Numbered from the stretch's first letter, positions 11,501-22,489 are shown. The stretch is 64,000 nucleotides of DNA from Hericium rajendrae (GCA_033439255.1 CM065886.1:1984001-2048000); one strand, 5' to 3'. The notes: generated from the sequence alone by a model not told the origin. Numbers and translations: made by a program.

Positions 11501-11602
11501 GAGTTTCTTGAGGGGGAACTGGTGTTTCTTGGCAAACTCGGGGTGCATAATGATGTCTTCTGCACCACTATTGAGAAGTGCCTCAGCGTCGATTTGTTTC
11601 TT
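8581..11602 (-). pseudogene. Ty3/gypsy pol region (fossil)
   Basis: Order along the minus strand: retropepsin-like region (about 11600-11300), reverse transcriptase (with YMDDILIF), RNase H (PHTVEIWTDHKNLEYF) and the zinc-finger and core parts of integrase (HHDTPMAGHPG, CAICQ). The order RT-RNase H-integrase is that of Ty3/gypsy. Open frames on the plus strand here are shadows. Confidence 0.9.
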
Positions 11603-11853
11603 CATCAGGAACCCTTACAACTTTCTGATGCATCTGATTCTATCTGACTCAATCTGATTTCAATCTGATTGATCTGAAAAATGTTTTAAAGGACTTCTGA
11701 ACTATGTATCATATATATAAAAGATAAAATATTGCAACTGTTTATATTTCACCTCTCAAATATCTATTTCTTGAAAAATCAGATCAATCAGATTGAAATC
11801 AGATTGAATCAGACAGAATCAGATGCATCAGAAAGTCGTAAGGGTTCCTGATG
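11603..11853. mobile_element. MITE, 251 bp, CATCAGGAACCC ends, inside the gypsy element
   Basis: Near-perfect inverted ends (CATCAGGAACCCTTACAACT and its complement) about 85 bp long around an AT-rich centre, flanked by TT duplicated at 11601-11602 and 11854-11855. Ends and duplication size match the other CATCAG MITEs. Non-coding. Confidence 0.9.
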
Positions 11854-12385
11854 TTGATCGGGGCAGTGATAATCTTGGCCTGGAGCGTAATGGACGGTGT
11901 CTAACGGTTGGGCATGATAGCAGACATGCGCAAAGACAATGGATACAATTGCTCACAGGGGTCGGATAGTACAGAGAAGCAATTCAACAGATCAAAGAAA
12001 TGTTTCTTGCCACCCACAGATGACGTGACCGGGGGGCACTTCAAAAACCCTCAACCATGTCCTTCAATGCAGCCTTCGCCTCTTCCCTCTCTTCTTTGCT
12101 CAAGTCCTTCAACTGCGACGATAAGTCAGCGATAGACCTGTTGATGGTGGGGACAGCAAGGGCGGCGGCTGCATCTTCTGGAGCTACTCCCGGGGCAGAG
12201 CCAGTTTCTAGCACTCGGACACGAGGGATTGGGGCATGGGGGTTGGAGTCAGCATTGAGGGGGCAGTCGCGAAAGCCATGGCCCTTCTGGTGGCAGCAGA
12301 AGCAATCACCCTCATGCCTAAGGTGCTCATGGTCAGGCTCCGAGAGTTTGGGCAGTTGGGCACCTGTAGCAGCAACTGTGCGGGA

Positions 12386-13030
12386 TCAGCCAGTAGATGT
12401 GGACTGAGGGGAGCAAGTGCTCACCGGGGTGCACCCAGTTGTAGGGCGGGGACTCTGGAACCGGGTGCACATGAGGTAGGCAGCATTCCTGTCATGGGCC
12501 CTCACCTTCCACTTAGCCAGGGTGGTGGGCGTGGGGTAGCTGTGCTGGCAATCATCTCGCAGGGTGCTGTTGAGGCCATGCAGGAACCAGTCGATCAAGG
12601 CCACATCATTGTAGCCGGTGCGAGGAGCAAAGGACTCGAACTCAGTGATGTAGTCGACTACCGGGCACGTACCCATCTGGAGGGTCTGGATGGCATGGGA
12701 GGCGTCCTTGGAGTCATCAAGGGGGGAGAAGTCCAAGTTGAAACGAGTTCGAAGGGCGGCGAGGTCGACATAGCGAGGGACATGGGCTGGAGATGTATTT
12801 GCAGCCACGAGGTCGTCATCCTCAAGGATCTCCTTGACACACTGGGTGGCCCACTGGCCAGCAATAGGGCCCTGGCAGAGGTCAAGGAAGAGGGAGATCT
12901 GGGCAGTAGCATCTTTATACTGGACAGAGTTGGTGCGAAGGAATAAGTGAATATGCAACTGGAACTCCTTGGACTTGGAACGATCTCCCTCAAAGGGAGC
13001 AGGTTTGACGCTGATCTCAGGGTTGGACAT
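12386..13030 (-). pseudogene. Ty3/gypsy gag-like region (fossil)
   Basis: Open frame of 214 residues beginning MSNPEISVKPAPFEGDRSKS, with the retrotransposon gag pattern (FEGD, LCQGPIAGQW). A zinc-knuckle-like CFCCHQKGHGFRDC is encoded nearby at about 12260-12305. More low-complexity coding sequence lies towards the LTR. Confidence 0.75.
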
Positions 13031-14255
13031 GTCGTCGGTCAGCTGAACAGGGGGAGCTGGGGCAATGATTGGTTTGACGTTGACAGTGGATGTGGATGTA
13101 ACAGTGGTGACAGGTGGAGCAGATGAGGGGACTGGTATCGGGGTTGAGATGCGAGGGGATAGTGGTGAACGGAGGACTGCGAGCCGGACAACTCACTCTT
13201 GCTCGCATGCTTCTAGGACTTGGTGAGAGAGAGTGAGTTCAGGTTCAGTGATGAAAACACTACTGGCCTGCCAAAACCACTGATCTCTTCCTTCTACTAG
13301 GTTTGGTCTCCAGCCAACGACTAGGCGTCGAGAGTTGGAACGGTATGCATAGTACTTCCTGGTAACGACATTGAAGATAATACTGGTTGGTACAAAGAGG
13401 AGTTCGGTGCATGTGGGAGGGGAGTCAATACTAGAAGGAGCAACGGTGGGGAGCGGTGGAGTGGCTGGGTGTAGGCGGTGGTGTTCCTCTCTGGCAACGT
13501 CGAAGTCAATGAGTTCGAGGTAGGGGAAGTCTTCATGCTCAGCGAAGTACCACTGGCGGGTGGCAGCATCTTGGTGAGAAAAGTGGATCCAGGTGATGCC
13601 AGCAAGGGTGTAAACGTGGTAGTCCTCAAGGGACTCGAAGATCCCAAGTGAGAAGGGTGCAATGGTCTGGAAGTGGGGGTCGGTGGAATCAATGGTGACA
13701 ACCTACAGGAAGTCTGCTGCAACTGGACGACGTCCAAGGGCACGAGGGTACAAGGTGGTGGAGTACGGGGTTCTGAGGAATTGGTGGCCGAGGCAGTCTC
13801 TGGCCCACACAGGCTCAGGCGAGGGTTCTGGGGTGAAGAAACCTAGTGTGCAAAAGGTGAACGAGGTCGATGACAGGATGCTCGCAGGAGATCCTCGGTT
13901 GGGTTGGTGACAGTGGTAGGCGATGTCCGAGGCACCAAACGTGAATTCTTGCAAGTCGATGTCAAAAGCAACTTGAATTTGAATGTATAAGGCAATGGAG
14001 ATAGCACCTGCACGTGGCTTCCACGATCTCAATCAAAACCAAACTCCTTCAGCTTCCCAATGCTTCACAGCACAATAGCGAAGGAGGGGAATGAGTGCAC
14101 TGCCCTCAATGGTGTTGGTGATGGAGAAGGGGAGATGAGGTTGATAGAATGGATATCAAGATACGGTGAAGATGTCGACGATGAAGGGTTCAAAGAAGAG
14201 AGGTATGATGGACTATAGTAGAGAGGTGAGGCAAGTGTATGAGAGATTGTCCAGG

Positions 14256-14681
14256 TGTCAAGACTCGATCATAGACAGCAGAGAACCACCCAAGTCACCA
14301 GCAATGATGAGAGCGAGAGAGCAGAGAGCGACTAGCAGCACAGTGACCTGTATTGGAGGTACAGTACGGTACAGACAAAATGGACAATCTAGGGAAATAG
14401 ACGAGCGACAGCCTGGAGCCTATAAGTACTGGGACGACAATGGAAAAAGAACAATGGACACCATAATGGGTTGAACAATAGAGTGAGAACAATGGTGGCC
14501 AAAAGGAGAACAATGGGAGGGAGAACAATAGAATGTCCCAAAGGGGAACAAGGGCATGGGTGAAGGATAGCCTCAGGTCATGTGAGAAAGTGAACATGTG
14601 ATGGGGCTGCTGGAGCACATGACCGATGCAATGCCTTGATGGCAGAGAAGAAGACGGAGAGAAATGGAGCGATTCATGACA
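14256..14681 (-). mobile_element. LTR of the gypsy element
   Basis: On the minus strand it runs TGTCATGAATCGC...GAGTCTTGACA (426 bp). The ends match the solo LTR at 61414-61795, and both contain repeated TTGTTC(C/T)CC blocks. The pair therefore belong to one family or close relatives. Confidence 0.75.
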
Positions 14682-15216
14682 CTCAGGTTGTCCAGAACTC
14701 AAAAACCAAAACTCGAAATTGAGATCTTCTCCTCAAGATCTTGACCTTGAGGTAAGTCTCTCAGATCTTTACTGTTTAACTCCTTTCAAATTGTATTGGA
14801 ATGTACTAATTAATTGCTTTTCAGCCATGCTACATAGACCTCAGGTTGTTTTGAACTCAAAAATCAAAACTCGAAATTGAGATCTTCCCCTCAAGATCTT
14901 GACCTTGCAGTAAGTACCTCAGATCTCCACTGATTTACTTGTTCCAAGTTGGACTGAACTGTACTAATTTATTGCTTTCCAGCCATGCTACATAGGTCTC
15001 ATACCATCTGAAACTCAAAATTCAAAACTCAAAATTGAGATCTCTCTCTCAAGATCTTGACCTTGAGGTGAGGTCCTCAGATCTTCATTAATTTACTTGT
15101 TCTAAATTGTATTGGAATGTGCTAATTAATTGCTTTTCAGCCATGCTACATAAACCTCAGGTTGTCCAGAACTCAAAAATCAAAACTCAAAATTGAGATC
15201 TCCCTCTCAAGATCTT
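14682..15216 (+). repeat. Tandem exon-intron units flanking the gypsy element
   Basis: Units of about 158 bp with GTAAGT-like donors after CTTGAG (about 14752 and 14911, GTGAGG at about 15068) and acceptors TTTTCAG/TTTCCAG before CCATGCTACATA. Same unit as in H1, H4 and H6. Confidence 0.75.
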
Positions 15217-15339
15217 ATCTGAGACTCGTGTCTGATTTATTTGTCAGACAAGATCAGAAAATTTGCAGATCAATCAGATGCTCTCAGATGCTCTCAGATT
15301 GCTTGCAGGTCTAGCAGAAAGTTGTCAACCTTCCTGATG
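15217..15339 (+). mobile_element. Relic of the 581-bp MITE family
   Basis: Ends AGAAAGTTGTCAACCTTCCTGATG-like at 15339, the terminus of the 581-bp MITE. Only this end is clear; the left part is diverged. Confidence 0.5.
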
Positions 15340-15867
15340 AAGCATCAAAAGAATTATAGCCCCAAGATGAGAGTTCAAAGCAGATAAGTGCAACACTTCA
15401 TAATTTTCTTGATCATCAAGAGGCCTGGATGACTTGTTACATATCAGATGTATCTATGTCTGCAGCTCATGTTCACTCGCTGGAGCATCAAAAATGATAG
15501 GCTTGACTTGATGGTCAGAGAACAGAAAAAGTAAGCTATGAGATCAGTATACCTAGGCATCAGCCTAATTAGAGGTAGCATAGAAGGAAACCAAGTTAGA
15601 TACATCAGACAAAAGTTTTCAAATATCACAGTTTGGTACAAAGTATTCAAAATCACACACAATGCAAGATCTCAGCATTTTTGCCATCTTCTATTGTCAT
15701 ATTTTTGCTGTCATTGTCCATTGTTACAGCTGATATCCCAGATTTATTTGAGAATTATAGGATTACAGGTTGCGAAGAGTGAGGAGCATCCAAAGAGTGA
15801 AGAGCATCCAAAGAGTGAGTGATTGTCAGAATCAAGTTGCAAATGTGACGCTGGAGGTGCTGTAGTA
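15340..15867. other. Unassigned AT-rich sequence
   Basis: No convincing gene. It holds a short direct repeat, GAGCATCCAAAGAGTGA (about 15780-15820). It is the left flank of the MITE at 15868, and its continuation resumes at 22004. Confidence 0.4.
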
Positions 15868-16127
15868 CATCAGGAAGGTTGACAACTTTCTGATTGACCT
15901 GACAATTTCTAACCCTACTGACAGCTTCTGATTGATCTGATCCACCTGAAAGCAATCTTGGGAAGCAAATATCTGATCAGACTTTTACATTCAAGAAAAG
16001 ACATTTATTGTCAGATATATAAGTTTTTAATCTCTAACTAATAGATATATCAAAATCTTTGATTACGATTCCTTAGAATCGTTTACTCTATACCGCCTTT
16101 TCATAGTGAAAACGACATGCAAACGAT

Positions 16128-16209
16128 GACTATGCCCATTAGGCAGTTGGCTTATATAATCACACATCTTCAATCTGACGAGTTTGCAGGTTCAATTCCA
16201 GCTCTGGCC
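16128..16209 (+). repeat. tRNA-like segment A of H1
   Basis: Box A-like TTAGGCAGTTGGC at about 16139 and box B-like GGTTCAATTCC at 16189-16199. The T-loop TTCAATT is flanked by GCAGG/CCAGC (one mismatch). The segment is present in every H copy near the hairpin end. It probably derives from a tRNA and may act as a pol III promoter. Confidence 0.6.
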
Positions 16210-16254
16210 AGACTTTTTATTTTACACTTTGTTTACTGTAACTTGGTCAGTTCT

Positions 16255-16640
16255 TGACCAATTCACTCATTCTCAAATGCATCAGAATCTACTCATCTAT
16301 CGCTTTCTAGCCATATATTATGCATCTTGATCCATGCAGATCTTGCAGAATGCAAAGTATTTCTGTATTTTTTTTCCTAGTATGCGTGATTCTTAGTTAT
16401 CTCAGTCAATTCTCCACCGATTCACTCATTCTCAAGTGGATCAAATCCTACTCATTTATAGCTTTCGAATCATATTTTATGCATCTTGATCCATGCAGAA
16501 CTCATAAAACACGAAGTACTTCTGTATTTTTTCTCCTAGTATGCTTGATTCTTAGTTATCTCAGTCAATTCTCCACTGATTCACTCGTTCTCAAGTGGAT
16601 CGGATGCTACTCACTCATAGCTTTCTAGGCATATTTTATG
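16255..16640 (+). repeat. Repeats of about 165 bp, type 1, H1
   Basis: Units contain GATTCACTCATTCTCAAGTG, then GCTTTC(T/G)AGCCATATTTTATGC, GCAGAACTC and TTCTGTATTTTTTCTCCTAG. They are recognisably related to the 158-bp exon-intron unit further on but lack the GTAAGT donor. Similar sets occur in H2, H3, H4, H5 and H6. Confidence 0.7.
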
Positions 16641-16870
16641 TATTATAATTCATGCAGAACTCACACAAAAACTCAGTTTTGTGATCTATGTTGCTCAATC
16701 ATTTTTAGTATACATTGAGCATACTCAATAAGTACATATACTATATAGCAATCTACTATGTGATCAAATCATTTAATGACTGTTGAAAGATTCAGTCTTA
16801 GTATGAGCTCCAATGTAGCAGCACTTCATCATGGTACGGCTGTACCATGGTTGTGATCACATGAGCACTT

Positions 16871-16896
16871 CACCATGGTACGGCCGTACCATGGTG
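16871..16896. repeat. 26-bp perfect palindrome centred on GGCC, H1
   Basis: Same palindrome as at 3806, preceded by a one-mismatch version at about 16833-16857. TGATCACATGAG lies between the two. Confidence 0.8.
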
Positions 16897-16920
16897 GTAA
16901 TCATGTGATGATTACATAAT

Positions 16921-16983
16921 CAAAACTCGGTGGTGAAGTGTGAGTTCTCTTGAGTTTGCAAGTTCAATTCCAGTTCGTGCCAG
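16921..16983 (+). repeat. tRNA-like segment B of H1
   Basis: Box A-like TGGTGAAGTGTGA and box B-like AGTTCAATTCC spaced more closely than in segment A. Copies are found at about 3725-3790 (-), 34807, 37500 (-) and 39424. Probably a decayed pol III element. Confidence 0.4.
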
Positions 16984-17457
16984 ACTTTTTTGATATTTTG
17001 TAATACTAAAAATAATATAATCAATGAGCAATGAGCATTAGTACAATGTCTACTCTTATAGTATATTATAAGTACAGAAATGCCTATAAATCTATGTGTT
17101 GAAGACTGATTACATAATCAAAACTCAGTGGTGAAGTGTGAGAGCAGTAAAGTCTTGCTTCCTCATGAGCTTTACATCCTGCATGCTTGTCATGTTGGCT
17201 GCAAGGCTCGATGGGTATCTCCAAGTCATCCGCTGAGTGGTTGACAGTTTGGAACCAGGAGGTACTCAACCCGATGGCTCACCTTGGTCATCTTGTATGT
17301 ATCTCACTTGCTGAGCTGGCAGACTAATTTATTCATAGGTCTCTAAATTTAGCACCAACCAGGGTGTATTATACCTTTTCAAAATCACATTGACAGCTAC
17401 TTTTAGACAATGCCTTCTGAGCTATGCTAGCATATCTGCTTAGTTGAAAATTAACCA

Positions 17458-18263
17458 ATCATCATTATTCAAATGAGCTTGAGGTAAGTCCCTCAATTCT
17501 CCACCAATCTACTTGTTCTCAAATGTGTTGGAATGTGCTGATTAATCGCTTTTCAGACATCCTACATATGTCCAATTCTGTTCAGAACTTGAAATTCAAG
17601 ACTCGAAATTGAGATCTCCCCCTCCAAGATCTTAATCTTGAGGTAAGTCCATCAATTCTCCACTGATTCTCTCATTCTCAAATGCGTCAGAATGTGCTGA
17701 TTAATTGCTTTCCAGCCATGCTATATATCCCTCAAACCATCCAGAACTCGAAAATCAAGACTCGAAATTGGAATTACCCCCTAAAAACCTTGACCTTGAG
17801 GTAAGTCCATCAATTCTCCACCGATTCTCTCGTTCTCAAATGCGTTCGACTCTACTGATTAATTGCTTTCCAGCCATGCTATATATCCCTCAAACCATCC
17901 AGAACTCGAAAATCAAGACTCGAAATTGAGATTATCCCCTCCAAGATCTTAATCTTGAGGTAAGTCCATCAATTCTCCACTGATTCTCTCGTTCTCAAAT
18001 GCGTCAGAATGTGCTGATTAATCGCTTTCCAGCCATGCTATATATTCCTCAAACCATCTAGAACTCGGAAATCAAGACTCGAAATTGAGATTACCCCCCA
18101 GAAACCTTGATCTTGAGGTAAGTCCATCAATTCTTCACTGATTCACTTGTTCTCAAATGCGTCAGAATGTGCTGATTAATTGCTTTCCAGCCATGCTATA
18201 TATCCCTCAAACCATCCAGAACTCGAAAATCAAGACTCGAAATTAGAATTACCCCCTAGAAAC
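17458..18263 (+). repeat. Tandem exon-intron array of H1, first part
   Basis: GTAAGT donors at 17484, 17643, 17801, 17960 and 18118 (spacing 158-159). Each is followed by a 73-nt intron with TGATTAAT near its 3' end and TTTCCAG, then an 85-86-nt exon-like stretch CCATGCTATATA...CTTGAG. The donor sits in an inverted repeat (CTCAAG...CTTGAG). Exon length is not a multiple of three, so protein repeats are unlikely. Confidence 0.8.
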
Positions 18264-19840
18264 TAGGGACCGACACGAGTGCACTCGCGGGTGATCCGGA
18301 TCCGAACCCGCGGGTATTTGACCCAGTGCGAGGTCTGACCTGGATCCGCGCGGGTTTCAGCCACCGGGTGATCCGGAGCCGTGGGTCAGGTACCTGCGGC
18401 GCCACGGATCACTCGCAGGTCATTTTCCTCAATGTATCGCTGCCCCTCGTACTCGAGTCGTCCATGCCAGCTGGGGGTCGGAGCAGGTCACGACGACCAC
18501 CTGCCGAAAATACACTGGCTTCCATTGTTATGCTGCGCCAGACTGCCCGGTTCCAAATATTCCTTACACCATCATATGTGACAAGACCACTCCGCGTGGC
18601 CCATTCGTGCCCAGCAGCAGCAGCTGGTAAGTTTTTTTGGTTCGTATTTGTTTTGCATTTGTATTCATTCTTTTTACTGAATTTGCTATTTATTCTAGTG
18701 TCGAAGACTCGATAGGCGATGACGCGATGCACAACCTCACAACGACACTGCCACCTCCCACTCGACACCTCCGACTCGACACCTCCCATACACGCTCTCC
18801 ATCCCCATCGACATATGCGTACCAGCACGCATCGTATACGGACTCATCAACGCGCGCACACGCACACGTTCGCACTAATGCACATTCCTGCACGCGCGCG
18901 TAGGTACGGCCATGCCTCATCTGGATACCTTCGCGGACGCCATCGAGGACGGCCAAAGGCTCCGCAGGCGAGAAGTTAGGATGCAGACGCCGACAGGCAT
19001 CCACTAGCATTTGGGATGGCTCGAAGGATGGAGCAAGGACGGTCACGCGATGAGGCGTTCGGCGAGAGATTCGAGGTGGCACACAACGAGGTGAGTACGC
19101 TACATCGTATCGATTAGCGTCCAAGCGGACGACCCGTTTCTTTCGCATCAACTCCACCCGCCGCTGCTCGTCGACATTGCCGTGCAGTCCGACCCCCACC
19201 CTGCTCACTTCCCCTGCATGTCGACATGCATTCGTCAACACCAACACCCACCTGTGGGGCACACCAGTGCCCAACTTGATCACATCCCATGCGCCGTATG
19301 ATCCCGCCGCTGCCAGCGACGCTGCTCGCATGTGCACAGCTGTGTGAGCCAGCATTCGCGCATGGCCTCCCGCATTGCGTGTCCACCAATGCATGCGCAC
19401 ACACTCAAACACGACCATGCCGCCATGTGTATGCCTGCATGCACCCTTGCACCGATGTACGGCCCCACCTGCATGTGTTTGCACCCCGCGCGTCACACAT
19501 GGCCCTGCCATCTCGCACTCGATCCCTACGCCTCACCTGCAGCCAGGTTATGGTAGATATATTTGACTGTTCAGTAGCAGTAGAGTCCTTGCATTTGTAG
19601 ATTATATTTCATGTAGCTCTTCCCAAAATAAAATGAGGGTGCAGATTACTACTAAGTACTATAATTATGGGTCACCCGCGGGTCACTCGCAGGTTGATGC
19701 ATTTTTGCAAGACCTTGACCTGGATCCGGACAGGTCTCAGCCACTGGGTGATCCGGATCTGCGGATCGGGAACCCGCAGGTAAATTTCGCGGGTTTACCT
19801 GTGTTGACCTGCAGGTGACTCTGACTCGTGTCCATCCCTA
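18264..19840 (+). mobile_element. hAT-type element, 1577 bp (hAT-1)
   Basis: Ends TAGGGACCGACACGAGT and its near complement, flanked by the 8-bp duplication CTAGAAAC (18256-18263 and 19841-19848), which fits the hAT pattern nTnnnnAn. The host array unit reads across without it. Subterminal GGGTGATCCGGATC repeats lie at both ends. The interior has CpG-rich sequence and a GT-AG intron-like stretch (about 18629-18698). I see no transposase domain, so it is probably non-autonomous. Confidence 0.85.
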
Positions 19841-20515
19841 CTAGAAACCTTGACCTTGAGGTAAGTCCATCAATTCTTCACTGATTCACTTGTTCTCAAA
19901 TGCGTCAGAATGTGCTGATTAATCGCTTTCCAGCCATGCTATATATTCCTCAAACCATTTAGAACTCGAAAATCAAGACTCAAAATTAGAATTACCCCCT
20001 AGAAACCTTGACCTTGAGGTAAGTCCATCAATTCTTCACCGATTCACTTGTTCTAAAATGCGTTCGACTCTACTGATTAATTGCTTTCCAGCCATGCTAT
20101 ATAGCCCCCAAACCATCCAGAACTCGAAAATCAAGACTCAAAATTGAGATTTTCCCCTCAACATCTTGACTTTGAGGTAAGTCTAGCAGTTCTCTACTGA
20201 TTCTCTTGTTCTAAAATGCCCTGAAATGTACTAATCAATTGCTTTGTAGACATGCTACATAATGCATAGCCCTCAGATTGTTCAGAGCTCAAAAACCAAG
20301 ACTTGAAATTGGAATTATCCCCTCCAGAAATCTTGATCGTAAGGTAAGTCCATCAATTCTTTACCAATTCTCTTATTCTCAAATGCTTCAAATTTTACTA
20401 ATAAACTGCTTCTCAGCCATGCTATACAGGTCTTGTATTGTCTAGAACTCAAAAATCAAGACTCAAAATTGAGATTTGTCCCCCAGGTTCTTGATCTTAA
20501 AGTAAGTCTAACAGA
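19841..20515 (+). repeat. Tandem exon-intron array of H1, second part
   Basis: Continuation after the hAT insert, with further donors at about 19858, 20018, 20176, 20343 and 20502. Later units drift (AAGGTAAGTC, AAAGTAAGTC). Confidence 0.75.
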
Positions 20516-20752
20516 TCTCCACTGATCATACTTTAATTAAGTGATAACAATTTGTACCTAGTGTTATTATAGACTATTTGCTATAAATTGCATAGAGATT
20601 TATAATCAATCTGACTAGTAAGACTTTACTCATTTATATACTGTTATTAAATATAACTAATAGTGGAACAAAAAAATTATCTTGCTATGCAAAGCATTGT
20701 TTCTCTTCTCTCAAGTACATCAAGTACATATTGTATAACTGAAGATGTTTAG

Positions 20753-20872
20753 ATCTTCATGATCAAGAGTGACTGGAAGAGGATCAGGAGTGAGCTTAAG
20801 CTCGTTAAGATCTGTGAGGACATTCTTGACTTCCTCAACAAGCATGTCATCCCCTCAGCTGTCTCTGGTGAG
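20753..20872 (+). pseudogene. Captured exon of a 14-3-3 protein gene
   Basis: Forty codons without a stop. They include MIKSDWKRIRSEL, then KICEDILDFLNKHVIPSA, then VSGE. This matches the 14-3-3 helix region that reads KICDDILSVLEKHLIPSA..GE in fungal proteins. A GTGAGT donor-like site lies at the SGE position and an AG precedes the first codon, as expected of one genomic exon with its splice borders. The rest of the gene is absent: downstream sequence is non-coding H element material. The 14-3-3 proteins bind phosphoserine/threonine peptides, but this short piece could not. It lies between two end-like motifs of H1 (20715 and 21617). Two extra residues before KICED relative to typical family members suggest drift. 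Confidence 0.85.
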
Positions 20873-21261
20873 TGGTACCCCATTTTGTGACAGTGTGCAA
20901 TTGCCTTTGCATGCTTAGAATAGCATATGTCACAGCAGTGCATGCACACACATGCACCTGCCATCCCTGCAATTCTTGGACTGCATGTCCATGTATGGCA
21001 CAGATGGTGCATGTGCTACCACGTGCCCTTGTGTTTATCTGCACACAACCCCTTACTGCATGTGTGCCTGCTCATACATGGCCCCTGCAAGCTCTGTGGC
21101 AACCTGTGCTATTGAATCATGTCACTTACAGAGTGCGATGGGTAGCAGCAGAGGGTGTAGTACAGCAGTATTAGCTCTACAATTATATGTAGTTACTACC
21201 ATAAATTAGAGCTCATATCCTGAATAATCATAACACTTTGGCAATTGAAGTTCAAGTTACA

Positions 21262-21432
21262 GATCACCATGGGTTACCTGTGGGTCGATGAAGTTTAGCA
21301 AAGTCTTGACCTAAATTTGAACAGGTTTTTGGCCACCAGGTGATCTGGATCTGCAGGTCAGAAACCTGTGAGTAAATTTCACAGGTTTATCTGTGTTGAC
21401 ACATAGGTGACTCTGAATCATGTTGAATCCTA
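21262..21432 (+). mobile_element. hAT right-end relic in the tail of H1
   Basis: Decayed copy of the last 170 bp of hAT-1, ending ATCATGTTGAATCCTA. CpG sites of hAT-1 are mostly TpG or CpA here. Confidence 0.6.
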
Positions 21433-22003
21433 CAATGGAGCAACCACTGGTAGACAATGTGAGTTTGAAGGTACTATGCTATCAGATTTTGGCAATTTGC
21501 ATTATGCAAAAGAACAAGAAGCAAGTTTACTTATTTATGCACCTTCATAAAATATACTAGCTAACAATAAAAAAGGAATCGTATTGCCGTGCAAAGCATC
21601 GGCCCTCTTCCACCAAGTATCTGAAATTTTTGAAAATCTGAGAGTGTCTGATTTCAAATCTGGAGGTCAAATATCAGTCAGATGGATCAGACAGTGTCAG
21701 ACACCATCAGATGCTCTCAGACAGTTGCAGATAATTTTCAGATATTTGACCTCCAGATTTGAAAAAAATCTCAGATCAGACACTCTCAGATTTAGAAAAT
21801 TTCAGATATCAGAAATTTTGTTATATCTATTAGTTAGAGATTACAAACTTATATATCTGACAATAAATGTCTTTACTTAAATGTAAAAGTTTGATCAGAT
21901 ATTTGCCTGTTAAGATTGCTTTCAGGTGGATCAGGTCAATCAGGAGCTGTCAGTAGGGTTAGAAATTGTCAGGTCAATCAGAAAGTTGTCAACCTTCCTG
22001 ATG

Positions 22004-22489
22004 TATTGACCTACAAGAATATCAGATCTGCAAAGATAAGAGTCAGAGGGAAGGAATACAAGTAGCTGCAAGCTGGCAGACTGAATAGAATGATCGCAAA
22101 GGTGTCTTCATGATGGCTACACAACTGCGACCAAGCACTTCAAAATTCTTTTGTTGTCATTTGTTGGCATGGAGCCTCAATTTATCTCATGTGCATCCGC
22201 TTGATACCTACTGGCCTCAACTCATTTAACGTGCATCTGCTCAACATCTGCACACTTGGAGAATAGCAGTATTGCCTAGTGCTTAATCAAGATCTCTTGA
22301 CTCTGTGACAATTTGATATCATCTTGGTGAATATTATCATTGCCCACTGGCAATCAGAGCTGTGATCTATTTGCTACTACTGTGATATATCTGCTGCTAA
22401 TCTATCTCCTACCATTCTACATCTGATGGCTCCTCAAAGTGTCCACCGTCCTCAGACAATATCTTGTCTGATACCAAGTTCTCACTCAT
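22004..22489. other. Unassigned sequence before Plavaka copy B
   Basis: No gene recognised. It may be the 5' flank or first exon region of the Plavaka copy. A stretch TGGCAATCAGAGC at about 22352 resembles a retroelement primer site, but nothing else supports that. Confidence 0.3.

Larger units (their letters stand above)
8581..14681 (-). mobile_element. Ty3/gypsy LTR retrotransposon, broken fossil
   Basis: Minus-strand element of the Ty3/gypsy family. One LTR lies at 14256-14681, gag near 12386-13030 and pol over 8581-11602. A 251-bp MITE sits inside it (11603-11853). Only one LTR is present, so age cannot be read from an LTR pair. It is broken, with several breaks, but the protein domains remain easily recognised, which suggests moderate age. 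It lies in an H-type tandem array whose unit continues at 14682. Confidence 0.9.
16063..21617 (+). mobile_element. H element, copy H1
   Basis: It starts TTACGATTCCTTAGAATCGT, an 18-bp hairpin two bases from the edge, and ends ...GGCCCTCTTCCACCAAG. The unsplit MITE at 51731 reads straight across the junction, so no target bases were duplicated. Order: hairpin, tRNA-like A (16128-16209), 165-bp repeats, palindromes, tRNA-like B, exon-intron array with a hAT insert, a first end-like motif at about 20650-20715, the 14-3-3 exon, a hAT relic and the final end. Helitron2/Helentron affinity is inferred from the asymmetric ends (hairpin at one edge, matching AATCG motif set back about 40 bp at the other). 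No Rep-helicase is visible. Confidence 0.75.
15868..22003. mobile_element. 581-bp MITE (M1) split by an H element
   Basis: Left part 15868-16062 (195 bp) and right part 21618-22003 (386 bp) add up to exactly 581 bp, the length of the uninterrupted copy at 51731-52311. Ends CATCAGGAAGG...CCTTCCTGATG with TA duplicated on both sides. Nearly the whole MITE is one long palindrome. Confidence 0.9.

Noticed and set aside
16128-16209. Functional tRNA gene
   Set aside because: The T-arm has a mismatch, no acceptor stem or full cloverleaf can be drawn, and the segment repeats with the element.
17458-20515. CRISPR-like array
   Set aside because: Units are about 158 bp with no short-repeat/unique-spacer structure, the setting is eukaryotic, and the units carry splice signals.
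22320-22380. Primer-binding-site-like TGGCAATCAGAGC suggesting an LTR element
   Set aside because: No LTR pair, gag or pol sequence is found around it.
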